A DNA stretch of 64,000 nucleotides, from contig JBBMNZ010000034.1 in assembly GCA_037954325.1 (NCBI GenBank), forward strand, positions 10,353,001-10,417,000. The letters are read 5' to 3'. This DNA is from Fistularia commersonii. Taxonomy: Eukaryota > Chordata > Actinopteri > Syngnathiformes > Fistulariidae. The notes beneath the pieces were generated by a model. The model worked only from the letters and a program-made list of their open reading frames with translations. It had not been told where the DNA came from and made no database searches. Below, one piece after another: positions 34,742 to 46,874 of this stretch. The position numbers and the translations under genes were made by a program. Numbering within the stretch: the stretch's first letter is position 1; every line of letters begins with the position of its first letter.

Positions 34742-35159
34742 ATACACTTCGGATATAACGACGCACCAGCTTGTAAATCGAGTCAATCGAGAAGTACCAC
34801 GGAAATCAACTCGGTGGGGGCGGGGCTTGACTCACCGCGGCCCCGTGAGCCGCACGCTTTCATTACTTCCAACTGTCACGGAAGATTTGTCTTTTTATTA
34901 TCCGCCGTTGTTATTTGTGGACGCGTGCTCTGCGTCGCGACCCCCCCGAGGACGGAATATCCCGCGTCAGGAATCACGGCGATTAACCTTGTTGCGTTTA
35001 AAAAAAGCCGATGAGACGATGCGAATTTTTCTTCCGCCGATTGGCGGGAAAACATCGGAGGGAAAGACTTGCGTCGCCACGTCACCGGAGGGAGGACGCT
35101 CCTCCGGCCGAGGAATCATAAAGGACGCGAGATGCACTTTTAATTACATTACCTTGTTT

Positions 35160-35620
35160 ATATGAGCCCGGGGCAGGAAGGCTCACACATCATCACTCAC
35201 ACCCCTGCTTGATGTCAGCTCACGCTTTATTATCTCGTGTCTGAACGAGGCCGCGAGCTCATCATACTCTGATTAACTTTGGTGTCGGAGAGTCGGCGGC
35301 CATCGGATTTATTAGCGCCTTAATAGCGGCGTAGATCGCATTATGGCCGCTCTATTGTTATTATCTGCCACCGACGGGCTTCTCGGAATGGCGTCGGGAA
35401 AAACATCCATTTTGTTTTTCTGCTCAAACTAAGAGATTTGCTTCTTATTTGGACGCCATTATTTACGGCCAGACACGCTAACCTTTAATTAAATGACTTA
35501 AGTTACCAAACCGCGACGGCTTCAGAGGGCGGCCACCGCATCTAAATTATGCATTGGGCTTATGACAGCATTAGCGCCATTATCATAATGGACACACTAA
35601 TAACACGGCCTTGGTTATCC
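35160..35620. promoter_or_regulatory. Candidate regulatory segment, homeodomain-site rich
   Basis: Repeat-free sequence with CTTTAATTAAATGAC, CTAAATTATGCATTGG, CATTATCATAATGG and several TTATTATC/GATTAAC words. Non-coding in all frames. Weaker evidence than at 44.5 kb because CpG is not depleted. Confidence 0.25.
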
Positions 35621-35964
35621 GCGTGTGGCTGGAAGGCGTCAAACACACTCCACCCCGCCGTTCAATTATTTATACCGTGTACAACTTTGGACATGCGTGC
35701 AAGAGTGTGTTTGTTTTGGCCGTGAACGCACGCGAACGCACGGCTCCTCCACAAATATGGACTTTCATCGAGCGCCACCTTTGCAAACGGTAAGAAGTGC
35801 AGCGGTCGTAGAGGAGCGTGGAGGTTGACTCCCGCCGTGACCACATGACCGGGAAGGTGAGCGGGACGACCGACGAAGCGCAACCCGGGAGAAAACCCGG
35901 AGGCGCTTCGGGACGCCGGGACGCCGCCGCCTCGGGAGCCGCGTTGAGAAGAAGAATAATTTCC

Positions 35965-36140
35965 ATTTGCGGACCTAAGTTGGCATGTAAATGAGATAAT
36001 GGGGGCTAAATTAGGAAGCTAATTGGGAACCGAAAAGAGCCCCTCCTAGGACCCATTTTATTCTGACTAATAGCCAGATTGTTTACTCAATTAGCGCCGT
36101 TGTCGCTTAATTTATCAGTCCTGGCCTTAAAAAAACATGC
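35965..36140. promoter_or_regulatory. Candidate regulatory segment
   Basis: Dense short TAAT/ATTA words: GTAAATGAGATAATGG, GCTAAATTAGGAAGC, CTAATTGGGAACC, CTCAATTAGCGCC, GCTTAATTTATC. No repeat similarity. Confidence 0.25.
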
Positions 36141-36399
36141 CTTACCTTGACGACCACGGCTTTCCAGCTCACTCCCATCGTACCTCGGAGAACACACCCG
36201 TCACACACCTGCTTTCTGAGTTTGGATGAGAACGTCTGACACACCCCGGGAACCGGACGGCGTGAGATACTCGGCCTGTCGCTAAATCGCTGACCGTTAT
36301 AGCCGATTTATTCGCCGCCCGTCGGCCCGTCATGCATTATCCGTGCTGCTTATCCTGCGCGGCGACCGTCCCGTCATTGGTCGCCGGGCAGAGTTCGGC

Positions 36400-36485
36400 T
36401 TTCACCCTCTCGTTCACATGTCACAAACAGACACGCAACCTTTCACCCTCGCGCTCACACTAATATACAGATACACAACCGCCCT
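36400..36485 (-). repeat. Family C tail fragment, two units
   Basis: TTTCACCCTCTCGTTCACAT and TTTCACCCTCGCGCTCACAC separated by a GACACGCAACC spacer: two tandem tail units. Confidence 0.55.
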
Positions 36486-37981
36486 CTAACTCTTAGGTTT
36501 ATAAATATGGATTCTCCGGTGAAGTCCGGATAATTAAAGGACACGTCGTCTGAAATAGATGAGATTCATTTTTCATGTTGAGAAGTAAGGTTATTAGACA
36601 TCGGTCTTTTCATTGATTTTTTTTTTCTTCCTTCATAAGTGAGAAGCGGTGAAAATCCATGGATCTCGGCACGGACCTTGAATATCAGGCGGAAAGTTAG
36701 TTTACGGTCCCTGGTAGGGCTTCTGCCGGCGCCCCATCGTCCTCCGCTTCCTGTAAATCAACGGCGAGATCTCTCCCCCGCAACGCTCCGAACCCGGTCG
36801 CACAGCCGGCGACTTGTTTTTGAGCCGCGAAATCGACGCCGGCGGTTTTCCACGCCACGCGTGGAGGCGTGCCCGCGCATAAATGCGCGCCGGTCCGGTT
36901 AAGAGAAAAGCGGCGGTTGGGTATTACCGCAAATCAGCCGTCCCGTGTCCTCCTGGCGGGCGTCTGAACGTTTCATCTAATCATTAAACGCTGACAGGCG
37001 TTCACAAAGTAGCGCCGCTGATCCTCGTCGGTGGAAGACGGGGCCCTGACTTCATTAGCCCGCGCTGCTAACGCTAAGCTGCTTTAGCTCGCGCTCACGC
37101 CCGGCTTAACCTGCGAAGTGATAAACGCGAAGAGGAAAGGGGAAGATCGGCCGAACGGGAACCGGGCGGCGAGACGTAAGGAACGCCGGGGAGGGAGGGG
37201 TGTTCGGACGGAGAGGCGAGAGGCGCCGGGGCCGAGAACAAGGGATGAGAAAGTGAGAAACGAGAGGGCGCGGAGCGTGTGAACCGCGGGTTACGGCCGG
37301 CGGGAGGAGGATGAAGCTCAAAGCGGCGGTTGAAGTGAAGGGGAGGATTTGCAAATGCAAGAAAAAGAAGCAAAGGCAAAGGAGCGCGGCAATCAATTAA
37401 CTCCTGTGGCCCGCTAATCAATTAGCACACCGGCACGTCCACAGCCGGCTTCTCCGAGAGCCGAGACTCCGGAGCTCCTCGCGTGCACGTCCCCATCTTC
37501 CTGAGAACAAACGCACACGTGCACACCTGCTCCCCCCTCCCGTGGTTTCCACCTCTGCAGGAGGACTTCGCATCACCGCCGGCGGAGGCTCCCGGCTGCT
37601 TAAGTACGCCCACGGGCCGCGGGGGGGGGGAGGGGCGGCCCCCGACCCACGGCGGCGGGCGCCACTGCGATTCGACGCGGCCCATTTGATGAAATTTATT
37701 GCCGGCGTTTGGAAAATGAAATGAAAGGGACGTCTCCCGGAGACTGTTTTCCCAGCACGCCCACCATAAATACACTTCATTTGGCAGAGAGGGAGGTGCT
37801 GAATCCGGGACGTCACGGCGGTAACCTCGTATCTTCGCCCCGAGTCCCACCGCCGCTCTCATTTCCCGGCAGGCGGGGCGCCGTCCAGCACGCCGGCCGC
37901 CATTTTTCTTTCCTTTGCATGTTAAAGCTGTTGCCGTGTCTGGACGCGCACACGTGAAGCTCCGGGTGGAAGGAAGCCGCT
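36486..37981. other. No gene seen; GC-rich
   Basis: CpG-rich, G10 run at 37620-37629. A 234-codon minus frame here spans an RTE relic and unique DNA and was rejected. Confidence 0.55.
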
Positions 37982-38096
37982 TCTGGAGCTGCCAGGCAGC
38001 AGGTTTATGGACGGAGGGAAAGAGGAGATGGTGAGAGAGGAGAAGGTCAGATGGAGCAGGAGGTTCCAAAGGAGCCCAAAGGAGAAGAAGATGGTG
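37982..38096 (+). pseudogene. RTE-type LINE 3' fragment, short and decayed
   Basis: The plus strand encodes RFMDGGKEEMVREEKVRWS, aligning by eye with RFMDVVREDMK and NRVRWRKW of the 31.7 kb copy. GGAGAAGAAG follows where the simple-repeat tail would begin. An internal deletion removes the segment between the two motifs. Only the last ~40 codons of the element remain. Confidence 0.6.
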
Positions 38097-38314
38097 AAAC
38101 CGTATTTTACAACAGCATGGATGCAACCGAGGAAAACCTCAACCAGGACTGGACTGCGGCTTCCTGCCGACTCCGTGGCTCCCATCTCCATTTTCCACGA
38201 CGGCGTCCAGCTTCGGGCCGGACCGGGTTCAATAACTTTTTAATTCCTCTTCCCTCAGCCGCAGGGAATCTTCAAACCTTTGTACTTGAGACCTTAAAAC
38301 ACTGATAGCCTTAA

Positions 38315-38458
38315 CCTTGACAATTTATATCTTATTGTATTTCTTATTCTCCCTCCTTCCTACTATTATCTTTTATTGTATGTTTTTTGCTTGAAACTCT
38401 GTCACGACAATTTCCTTCGGGATAAATAAAGTTGTTCTCATCTCATCTCGTCTCTCAT
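38315..38458 (+). mobile_element. LINE 3' tail, same type as 3.3 kb
   Basis: Nearly identical to 3350-3490: the words TTGTATTTCTTATTCTCCCT, CTACTATTATC, GAAACTCTGTCACGACAATT and GGGATAAATAAAGTTG, with a TCTCATCTCATC tail. Extremely 5'-truncated; no coding sequence. Confidence 0.8.
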
Positions 38459-41400
38459 AAATGGCTAATTGTCGGGTCATTTTTTTCATATTTGACCCCA
38501 CGAATAAAAACAGGCGCGGAGAAAACAGTGCTAGAAAGGTTACAAACATCCGTTGGAATGCCAAAAGAAATAAATACATGATTCTCCTTCTCATTTTTGG
38601 ACAGATTGAAGAATAGGACACTTGTTGAAAGGATTTGTCACGGATAAAAACACTTATGCTGCATTGGCATCAAGAAGGAAGCTATTTCTGCATCATGTCA
38701 ACCATTAGCATGTAGCCGTTTGCGCTATCGATACGATAAGCATGATGTCATCGGAGCCTCGAACCCCCTCCGTCGCTATCGGAGTCCCGCTCGCTCGCTC
38801 TCCGTCTTTCAGAAGGAAGCAGCATCCCGTCGGAGGTTCTGTGCTGCAGGAAAGGGCGGTTCTGGTTTGTTTTGTGTCATCGGACACCCGGCTCGTGATT
38901 GGATGCAGAGAACCAAAGAATGGGTTCGCACATGCAGACGTTCTGCCGCGGGTCCTTCCAACACGTTTAGAAAACACCGGCGGATGTGCGATATCGATGC
39001 ACGGGCCGTCTCGCCGCGCATAAAGCATCGCACCTTCTCCGTCTTTCACACCCGGACAGATGCAGAAAATCACACCGGCGAATAAACAAAGTGCACATAC
39101 GTAGCAGCATTGGCTAATACGCCCGCGCAACGGCGGATTGTTTATGTACATTATCTGCACCCGAGGCCCGCGGCTGCCCGGTAACGGCGGCCGTGTCGCG
39201 GCTTCACCGTGATCTATTATTCCGAGTGTAAAACGGGTTATTTTTTTTCTCTGAGACAAACTCCGGGGACGACGCTGAACGTTTTCTAAACGCGCCCGCC
39301 CCGACCGGAGATACCGCACGACGTATAAATTGCCGGAGAGCCCGGCGTCCAGATGGACACGCAAGGTAACAAAAGTGAGTATTCATCTGCTGTCGGGGTG
39401 ACTCGGCCTTATTTATCTCCCTCTCATTCAGAGACGTATGCGAGCGCGGCGGCGGGGGGGAATGATGTAGTCCACGCCAACCTCTGCTTCGCTTCAACAT
39501 CTATCAAAGAGCGCTTCTCGGGCAACCCACATCACTTACCTTTATAGGCCCATCTGACAACGCAGTACATCAGGAAGCCATCACATACAAGCGTCTCACC
39601 GCCAGGTGTGTGTGTGTGTGTGTGACAGTACTATAAGGACACACCGTCACACAGATACACTCCATCGGTGCCTGTTGCAGTGTATCTACAGAAAGTGTTG
39701 CTTCGGGAGGCAGAAGCACAGCCGCGCTTTCAAAACTCTCAATCCGCAAAGACGGAATGTTGTACTTTATCATCTCGGACCCGCCTGACAACGGCTTGTG
39801 TTTGGTGCCGGTGAGCGCTCACACAAAAACAACATCAACGCTCCGGCGACCGCGGTGGGAAGCCTCGGAGAAGTTTCAATGGAAACGGCGGGGAGTCCTA
39901 CATGTTGATGGTCAGCTCCCGCTCTGTAATCACCGGCTGCGAAGCACCTACTCTTACCACTCCTACGTGGGAAGCGCGAGTCGGGGTTGGACGAGGAGGG
40001 GAGCCGAGGACGCCCGAGGGACGTACCGCTAAAGCTAAGTGGACAATTCCTCTTTCCACCCCGTTTTCTTGCCAAAATCAATCGAATCCCATCCTGGAGG
40101 ATCCACGGTGAGGCTCATGTGTGCTCAACGCAAAATCCGCATCCGGACGAAGCCGTCTGTCCGTCCGCCGCGTTAAGTCACGGCGTAATCCTGTTCGTTC
40201 TTTTGGGAGCGACCACGTGCGGAGAACAGAGCCGCGCCATCAGACGTCGTGAGGGAACGAATAGAAGAAGACAACCTGCTGTCGGTAGAAGAACTCTCCG
40301 CGTACATGTGGCCGTTGATTGAACGGCGACACACACTTTGCCTGCGTCTCAGAGGGTAAAGCACCACCGCATCCCACCATCTAGTGGAGGTAGTGCTGAA
40401 CATGCACGGCCAGGGCGGCGCGCGCCCCGTGATGTTTGACCGCCACCGAATGATTAAAAATGAGCATTTACTGTATGATCGGCGCCCGCTCCCCATCCCA
40501 TGACAAACACGCACCGGAGGAAACCACTTGCAGGTGCAAAAAACACAGATTGAAGCTTGCAAACGCTGCGGAAACAGCGGGATAATTTAGTTCAGGTGTC
40601 ACCGGGCGCCGATGATTGACTCTGTAATCAAACGACTTGCTCTGTCTCGGAAACATCCAATATCGACATCAAGGAAATTGTGAAATGTTTTCATCCCGTT
40701 TGCATAAAAAAAAAAACAAAAAAAACAACAAAACACTGACAGCAAACACACACACACACACGTCTGAAATTGTACGAGGATCCACAGGTTACTGATTGAG
40801 CGAGTGAGCGTCGTCTTACCTTTCTGCGACGCCGCTGTGGTATCTGTTGATGAAAGGAGACGGAGGGAACGTTAGATATGTTGCTCACAAACACAAGAAA
40901 CAAAAGAAAGAACCCGAAAACAAAAGGGGGTAAATAAACAGCGGGTGTCGTTCTGGTTCGGCAGGAGGCCTTAATCTCGCAACGGCGAGGAATCCCGATC
41001 TCCGCACGTGCGAGCTTAGGCGTGACTTCCAATGCAAACAGACGTACGAAAACACGCGGCGAAGCTCTTCTCCCGGGGAGGAACCTGTGCGAGGGGAGGC
41101 TGAGCAAACACGCCGCCGGGAGAAGCTCGGAGTGCAGAGACGAGGGTCGCCGGACTCCCGAGAACCCTTGATCTCTTTAGCAATTTAGCGGGAGCGGCTC
41201 TAAGTAAGATGGGTGAGACAAACCAAATCAAATCCTCGGAGAAGCGCGTTTACTCAGAGCCCACGAGGTATTTCTGCCGCTCGGAAGATGATGTAGTGCC
41301 GCTCTCCTTCTCGCCTTTCTCCCTAAACAATTGAGGCGGGTATATCTGCGCCGAGAAAACCACCGCAAATGAATCACAGCGCTCTCACAGAACCGTTTAC

Positions 41401-42404
41401 GGGAGAGCTACCCAGGGAGCTCTTTGTTTCATTTCTACCCCAGATTGATGGACGCAGGAGTTTTTCCAAGACTTTGTACTTTTACCCGCCGAACCGTGAG
41501 CGAGCGTGGAATCGTCGGATCCAAACATCCAAAGTTTTCTCCGATTGCCGGATTCGGTGCGTCACGGATAATCGGGAAGTTCTCTGTCGAGGCGCTCGGC
41601 AGAGGCGAGCGCCTCCGAGGTCCTCGGTTGGATTCCGACCGGAGGCTTCTGCGCGCTCGGTCCACCTTCGGGCTCTGCGGTCTCGTCCAAAACCACGGCG
41701 AAGGTTTACCAGGAGACGACCGAACGCGCCAGGTTCCGATCACAGAAGGGATCCTTCGGCGACCCTTCGAACGCAGCGTCCTCCGTCAACAAACACAGGA
41801 GTGAGAAAATATAAAAAAAGGTCTGTGTTGCTCAGAATGCTTTGTACCGTGACTGATAGCCGGCGCCACTTTAACGCCAGCGAGACGCCATCTGTCACAT
41901 GTGTGAATCAAAATGTAGAACCCCGAGAACAGGTGACGGCTTCATCTTGATTAAGAACGCTTCCCGCACTTTGTAACTAATGAACAGGTTCTTCCAACAT
42001 TGGCGGCGTGTCGGCATGAAGAATGGGCACACCTGCGCGCAAACGGTCTGGTGGGTTTTAGCAAAGACGCTAAATCTTCCTTTGTTTCTTCCCCCTTTGT
42101 GGTGGAGACTTTGAGCAAGTGTGCGCCGCCACGCGCTCAGCGCCGCATCTCAGCACCGTCGACCTCAGCATTGTGTTTGGTCTCTAAAGAAGAGCAGCTC
42201 CTCCCGATGTGATACTTATCGCTTTTAATTTGTGTTGAATTGAAAAGGGGATTCTCGGAAAACGCAGCTGTGCGTCGACCTGACTTTGCTGCACGTTTTC
42301 GAAGACGTGAAGATGGTTTGCGGCGTTTTTCTGACGGTCGTCAACATCAGCACAACGATAATACACTGATCGACAATGAGCGGATACACGTATCACGGTC
42401 CTGT
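38459..42404. other. No gene seen; 4 kb repeat-poor stretch
   Basis: Short GT run at 39606-39624, CA run at 40747-40762, A/AAAC-rich stretch at 40706-40735. Otherwise unique CpG-rich sequence. Frames up to 219 codons show no protein motifs or strand bias. Confidence 0.55.
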
Positions 42405-42760
42405 TAGCAGTTAGCATTTGGGCCTCACAGCCAGAAGGTCCGTGGTTGGATTCTGACCGGAGGCCTTCCCATGTTCTCCCCGTGTCTGCGTGGGTTCCCT
42501 TCCAGTTCTTCAGGGTTCCTCCCACCGTCCAAGAACATGCAGTAGAAATTTTTTGGAACCCCCAAATATTGGTCCCAAGATTGTCCAGAGGGCGTGATGG
42601 TTGTAGGTCTTTAGATGTCGTGAGCGAGAGAGTGAATGGTCGCACGGCTCTACGTGACCTGCCAATGAGAGGGTGAATCGTCTCCGTACGTGATGATCCA
42701 GGATGATCCCGGCTGGGATGGGCTGCCTCCGGCGCAGGATGAGCAATGCAGTTATGAACG
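42405..42760 (+). repeat. Family C repeat, near full length
   Basis: GTTAGCAGTTAGCATTTGGG, CCTCACAGCCAGAAGGTCCG, TGGTTGGATTCTGACC, TTCTCCCCGTGTCTGCGTGG, GTTCCTCCCACCGTCC, AGAGAGTGAATGGTCGC, ATGAGAGGGTGAATCG and the GGCTGGGATGGGCTGCC end with GGATGAAGGAATGAG. The best copy for seeing both the tRNA-like head and the far end. Confidence 0.75.
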
Positions 42761-43586
42761 GATGAAGGAATGAGTTGCTGAGTTTATCCAGACATGTAGC
42801 CGGGCGGATGCATGCTAACTCCCAACTCACTGCTGGAAGTGTCTGACAGCTGCGAGAGAAATCACCTCCGATACTTTACAATGTTTACATCCAGGGCTTA
42901 TTGAATTAGACCGCTATTGGAAATCTGTCTCTTATTGACCCCTTAAAAGTTGTGGCCCTCTAACCGTCCACTCCGGGAATACTTTTAATTACAGACAGAA
43001 ATTGGGTTCGATTTTATCCCCCCGTCATGAACCCGGGGGTCCTTACAGCTTATCATCACTTCATCAGGACGGACCAAAACCGCGCGGTCACCTCGAAGGC
43101 GCCGCAAGGACGCGGGCCTGAGGGCCGGCGGGAAGTCCATGCATGTCCGCCTGAAGGAGTGCGCCGGAAAACAAACGCGGCATGTCTTTGGGCGCTACAA
43201 GCACATTTGCACGCCGCCGCTATAAAACAATTAGCCGGCCGTCTCTCGATCGCGCTCACAGATGGACTCCGACGGCGCGTCATTTATCGTAACAAACCTA
43301 TGAGGCCCACATGAGTTATGATGCGACCGCAGGCCTGGAAGCTAACCACCGCAGCGCCCAGGTGCAACGCCGTTCTGCATGGAGAGGCCTTGTGAAAACC
43401 CCAAAAGCTCATTTAGACACAGAGGCCGTGTGCACGACAAGAGTATCGGCCAATGAGAGGAGAGGGGCAGAAGATGTAAGGGAGAGGTTGAAGAGGTTGA
43501 GCTTGTCAGGATTGGAGTCCAGCAGAGGGAAAGCACATGGTAGATGTTCTGGAGGATCCGGGTAGAAGGACGCTGACGTTTGAACT
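42761..43586. other. No gene seen
   Basis: Unique sequence; the right end may include a more decayed upstream part of the RTE fragment. Confidence 0.5.
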
Positions 43587-43735
43587 TTCCGGGACGACCG
43601 GAGAGAAGGTTTATGGATGGAGGGGGAGAGGGCGGGAAGTTTAGTTGGTGTGAGGCTGCAGAGGAGAGGGAGACGATTGGCTGCCGTGACCCGTGAAGGG
43701 AGCGGCCGGAAGGGAAAGAATAAGATAAAAGAAAT
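43587..43735 (+). pseudogene. RTE-type LINE 3' fragment, decayed
   Basis: Plus-strand words TTTATGGATGGAGG, AGTTTAGTTGGTGTGAGG, GAGACGATTGGCTGCCGTG and the run of AAAGAATAAGATAAAAG match in order the final coding segment, stop region and degenerate tail of the other RTE-like copies. The frame is broken. Adjacent upstream sequence (43.45-43.58 kb) does not align convincingly. Confidence 0.6.
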
Positions 43736-44124
43736 GAAAGTACAGTTTGGGAGTGTGCTGCAAAAGCCGGCCCGGCCCGCCGCGGAGCTGCTACATGCTG
43801 ACCCTCCGCACCCTGAAACTGATATTTCCTTCATTGGCGCGACTTCAAAGGGAGAGCAAGATGTAGCAGAACATCCGTCCTGATTGCGTGTTAGCTGACG
43901 GCCAAAGGTCGACGTGCAGACCGGCAGACGGTCGCTGCCTTCCGATCCATATCGCGGTTTGCTGTGTTTCACCTGGGGGGGGTTTAAAGCCGGTGGCTTT
44001 CTACACTTTCATTCTGAAATCCAGGCAGAGAACGGTCAATCTACCGATATAACAATAATGATAAATATTTTTATGGAGCACTTTCCAGCAAAGTGCCTGT
44101 CCTGCAGAGAGGGGCTCAGGAGCT
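43736..44124. other. No gene seen
   Basis: Short unique spacer between an RTE relic and a family C fragment. Confidence 0.6.
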
Positions 44125-44225
44125 CCCGGTGAGCTTCCTGGGAGGAACCCGGAGAACCCGGAGGAACCCCCCAGAAAGGAATCCGAGCGGGGACCTTGTG
44201 TTTGGGGGGCAGAAGCGCCGCTACG
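44125..44225 (-). repeat. Family C fragment
   Basis: GTGAGCTTCCTGGGAGG, AACCCGGAGAACCCGGAGG, GGAATCCGAGCGGGGACC, TTGTGTTTGGGGGGCAG: a minus-strand copy with the middle deleted. Confidence 0.6.
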
Positions 44226-44469
44226 TGTATCCACAATAGGGATCAAGAAAGGTTTACTTTACCGGGAGAGAAGAACTATTGAGTTGCCTTATATCTCAGC
44301 CGTAGAAGGAGAACCGAGAATCTTCGATTCGGTCGGATCCTGCACGACACATCAGTGCCAGTGTTTGCGTTGCGTTCGGTCCGCTGGCATGTTGCTATTG
44401 CATGCGAAGGTTCATTAAAAGCGTGTGCTCGGGCTCTTTCCGAGGAGGAAGTGGCGAAAAAAACAAAAC

Positions 44470-44900
44470 AAAACAAAAGCCTACATTTTAATTAGCTGCC
44501 TTTAGCGCATGCTCATGTGCTAGCTCCCGCACAGCCAGAGTTGGGAGTACTGCCTTCGTGCTCATTATGCACTAATGAGTTGTCTATTAATGAAAATGGA
44601 AAGCATTTATTTTGTGAGCACAAAGGGTTCAGCTGGATTAATTACAGCACTGCAGCAACAAAATGAAAACAGTAAGTGCGGCATCACTCTTGTGTGGCAC
44701 ATTACCCATTAACCAACTGTTATCGGGGCCTGCTGAGGGGCTGGCGCCCGACATGAAGTCGAGCAACTGCTGCAAGCTGCATATTTGGCCCATTACGCTT
44801 ACCTTCTGAAAGGCATGTACTCGCTGACTCTTGAAGGGAACGACGCAAGATGGCTCCGAGAGGAAGCGTTAGTAGAGCGCTGCGTTTAATATATAAATAA
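44470..44900. promoter_or_regulatory. Candidate conserved non-coding (enhancer-like) segment
   Basis: Unlike its GC- and CpG-rich surroundings this stretch is AT-rich and nearly free of CpG. It is dense in homeodomain-type core sites: TTTTAATTAGC, CTCATTATGCACTAATGAG, TCTATTAATGAAAATGG, GGATTAATTACAG, CCCATTAACC. It has no repeat similarity to the rest of the window and no coding frame. This texture is typical of vertebrate developmental enhancers in gene deserts. Conservation cannot be tested here. Confidence 0.4.
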
Positions 44901-45639
44901 ACCCCGAGCCTTCATTTGGAAGGTTCGTGTCCAATTAGGCTCGCCGCAAACATCCAGGGAAAAGGCTCGTTCGGGCTCTTTGGATGTAAACGGGTCCGTT
45001 TCCGTAGTGGTCAAACGTCACGTCGCCATGGCTGCGAAGCAACGCGTCCACCGGAAGCAGAGCGGGGTTCACGTCACGGTTCCAAAAACAAACGTTGGGC
45101 GGAGGACGTCCAAAGAAAGAGGCGGCGCAGGAGACGGCGGTGGGCTTTTCACGCCAATGAAAACATTTACGGGGAGATTTACCGCCGTGCTTCTTCTTCT
45201 GCGTTCCTTCGGCTGGTAGAAGCACGGCGTTCACCGTCCCACGTCACGTCCCCAAATAGTCCTTATGAAAATACGCCGTCGAGCCACGTGTCATTTTAAT
45301 TTTAATTTTTTTTACTTTTTGTTTTACGTACAAGAGCGTACAGAGGTTACTGTTTCGCAGGAGCTCGGTGCAGAAAAGGTCGGATTTTTTTTTTTTTTTT
45401 ATCCATATTAAACTGTCGTGTGTTTGTTATGACACGACACAAACACCGCAAATACCTTCGGAAGGACGAGCGATACTTCCACGCGGCTCGACGGCCCAAT
45501 GAACACATTCCCAACCGCGGGTCCGAAGAGGCCGGAGTCCTTCCCGTCGGACCGCCAGAGCGTGTCGGCCAGACGCCGTCCCCGCAAGGCTGACAGAAGT
45601 CCGCTTTGCTGCATTTCTTTTGAAACGCTGATCAAAATC
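44901..45639. other. No gene seen
   Basis: GC-rich, with T16 at 45385-45400. No recognised elements. Confidence 0.6.
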
Positions 45640-45905
45640 CCCGTAATGGGTTTGCTAATGGCTCGGCGCCCCAGCGGGCTCTCCGAGGAGAGGTCGGAAG
45701 CGAGAAGGGGCACCGCCACGGCGCCGGAGAGCCGGCAGATGGTTCTTGAGCGGATATCAGAGGCCGGGCGGCGAGGTGGCCCGGCCGCCGGCGTCCCGGC
45801 CCCGCCCGGGGACGCGACCCCTTCCGAGCTTCCCGGGCGGGGCGAGCGCCAGATGAACGGATCGGACCGGAGGGACGGCGGGCCGCTGTCCCGCAGACTC
45901 GTGGC
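45640..45905. other. CpG-dense GC-rich patch (CpG-island-like)
   Basis: Very high density of CG dinucleotides with GC-box-like words (CCCCGCCC, GGGCGGGGCG). A promoter would be the usual reading, but no coding exon or transcript feature is visible within 2 kb either side. Open frames here on both strands reflect lack of AT-rich stops. Confidence 0.45.
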
Positions 45906-45964
45906 AATCTGTGCAGAGTAAACTCAGACCGGCCGTCCGGAGTCGGTTCCCAAATACAAATTAG

Positions 45965-45982
45965 CCCCCCCCCCCCCCCCCC
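45965..45982. repeat. Poly(C) tract
   Basis: 18 C in a row, just after the CpG-dense patch. Long C runs are rare and often mark assembly or sequencing difficulty. Confidence 0.95.
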
Positions 45983-46689
45983 ACCGCTCCGGGACGCACC
46001 ATTTGATGACAAACAGTTACACAATCGCCGCCGTGGTTTGATCCGTCTGGTTAAAAAAATAAACAAAAAAAAAAAAAAACAATCACAATGATGACTAAAA
46101 TCCTTCTTAGCCTGATTTGAAGAAAAAGCGATCCTTCACTCTGTTTAAGGGGGGTCATCAAATCACTGACGCTTTTTAAAGATTAAACCTGAAACATCTG
46201 TTGTTAAAAAAAGAGGAGGGCGTCGCGACGAGATGTTTCGGTTTGTGTTTTTTTTTAAATGAAATGCCAGCGTGACACAATCGGCGTCGAAAGGTAAATA
46301 TAATTGTGTGTGATAAGATAAATCCCCACCTATGAACGTTCACATCTGTCATTTCTTACAGCGCTTAATCTCTCCTGTCCCTGCATTGACAAAGCCACCT
46401 GGGTTGGGCGGGGGAGCAATTTGTAACGGAAGGGGCTTCGCTGTGACCTTCGCCGAGGACGGCCTTCCATCAGTCATCGCCGCCACCTGAAGATCAAACC
46501 GTGGCGAGGAGGCGGCGCCGCCTTCCTTCCTCCCATTAACCTGCGCGCCACCGACTTCCTCGCTAAGCCGTCTTACTTCCTGGTGCGGCGGTTCCACCGG
46601 CCGCCCTCTCGCTCCGTTTTCTTCGCCATGATTGTTCCTTTATCGTCCCCGTCTTTTTTTCCCGCCGTCGCCCGGCTGGCATTGTTTCT
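45983..46689. other. No gene seen
   Basis: A17 tract at 46063-46079 and a T-rich stretch at 46247-46256; otherwise unique. Confidence 0.6.
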
Positions 46690-46868
46690 CGTCTTCACAA
46701 AGAGCAGCGGAACAATAAACAATATTCAATTGCAATATTCATTAAATATTCTTTTGCTATTTTCTAACTGTCTTCTAATTGTCTCTCTTGAGATTCATAT
46801 TTGTTGAACTGTTTCGCTGCTGTGACAAAACAGTTCCTCCTATGGGGATCGATAAAGTTGATCTTATA
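46690..46868 (+). mobile_element. LINE 3' tail, CCTATGGGGATC type
   Basis: Contains CTGTCTTCTAATTGTCTCTC, GCTGCTGTGACAAAACAG and CCTATGGGGATCGATAAAG, ending GTTGATCTTAT. Same family as 20.0 and 47.5 kb. Confidence 0.75.
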
Positions 46869-46874
46869 AACTGT

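Noticed and set aside
37422..38126. 234-codon minus-strand frame, longest in the window
   Set aside because: Spans an antisense RTE relic and GC-rich unique DNA, with no motif, no splice context and overlapping frames of similar length on the same strand. GC-rich DNA has few stops.
38705..39364. 219-codon minus-strand frame with many cysteines
   Set aside because: No recognisable domain, no signal peptide at a sensible start, and equally open frames on the plus strand. Cysteine pattern irregular.
41369..41950. 193-codon plus-strand frame
   Set aside because: Arg/Pro/Ser-rich low-information composition typical of GC-rich non-coding DNA; the opposite strand is equally open.
43409..43972. 187-codon minus-strand frame
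   Set aside because: Runs antisense through a decayed RTE fragment.
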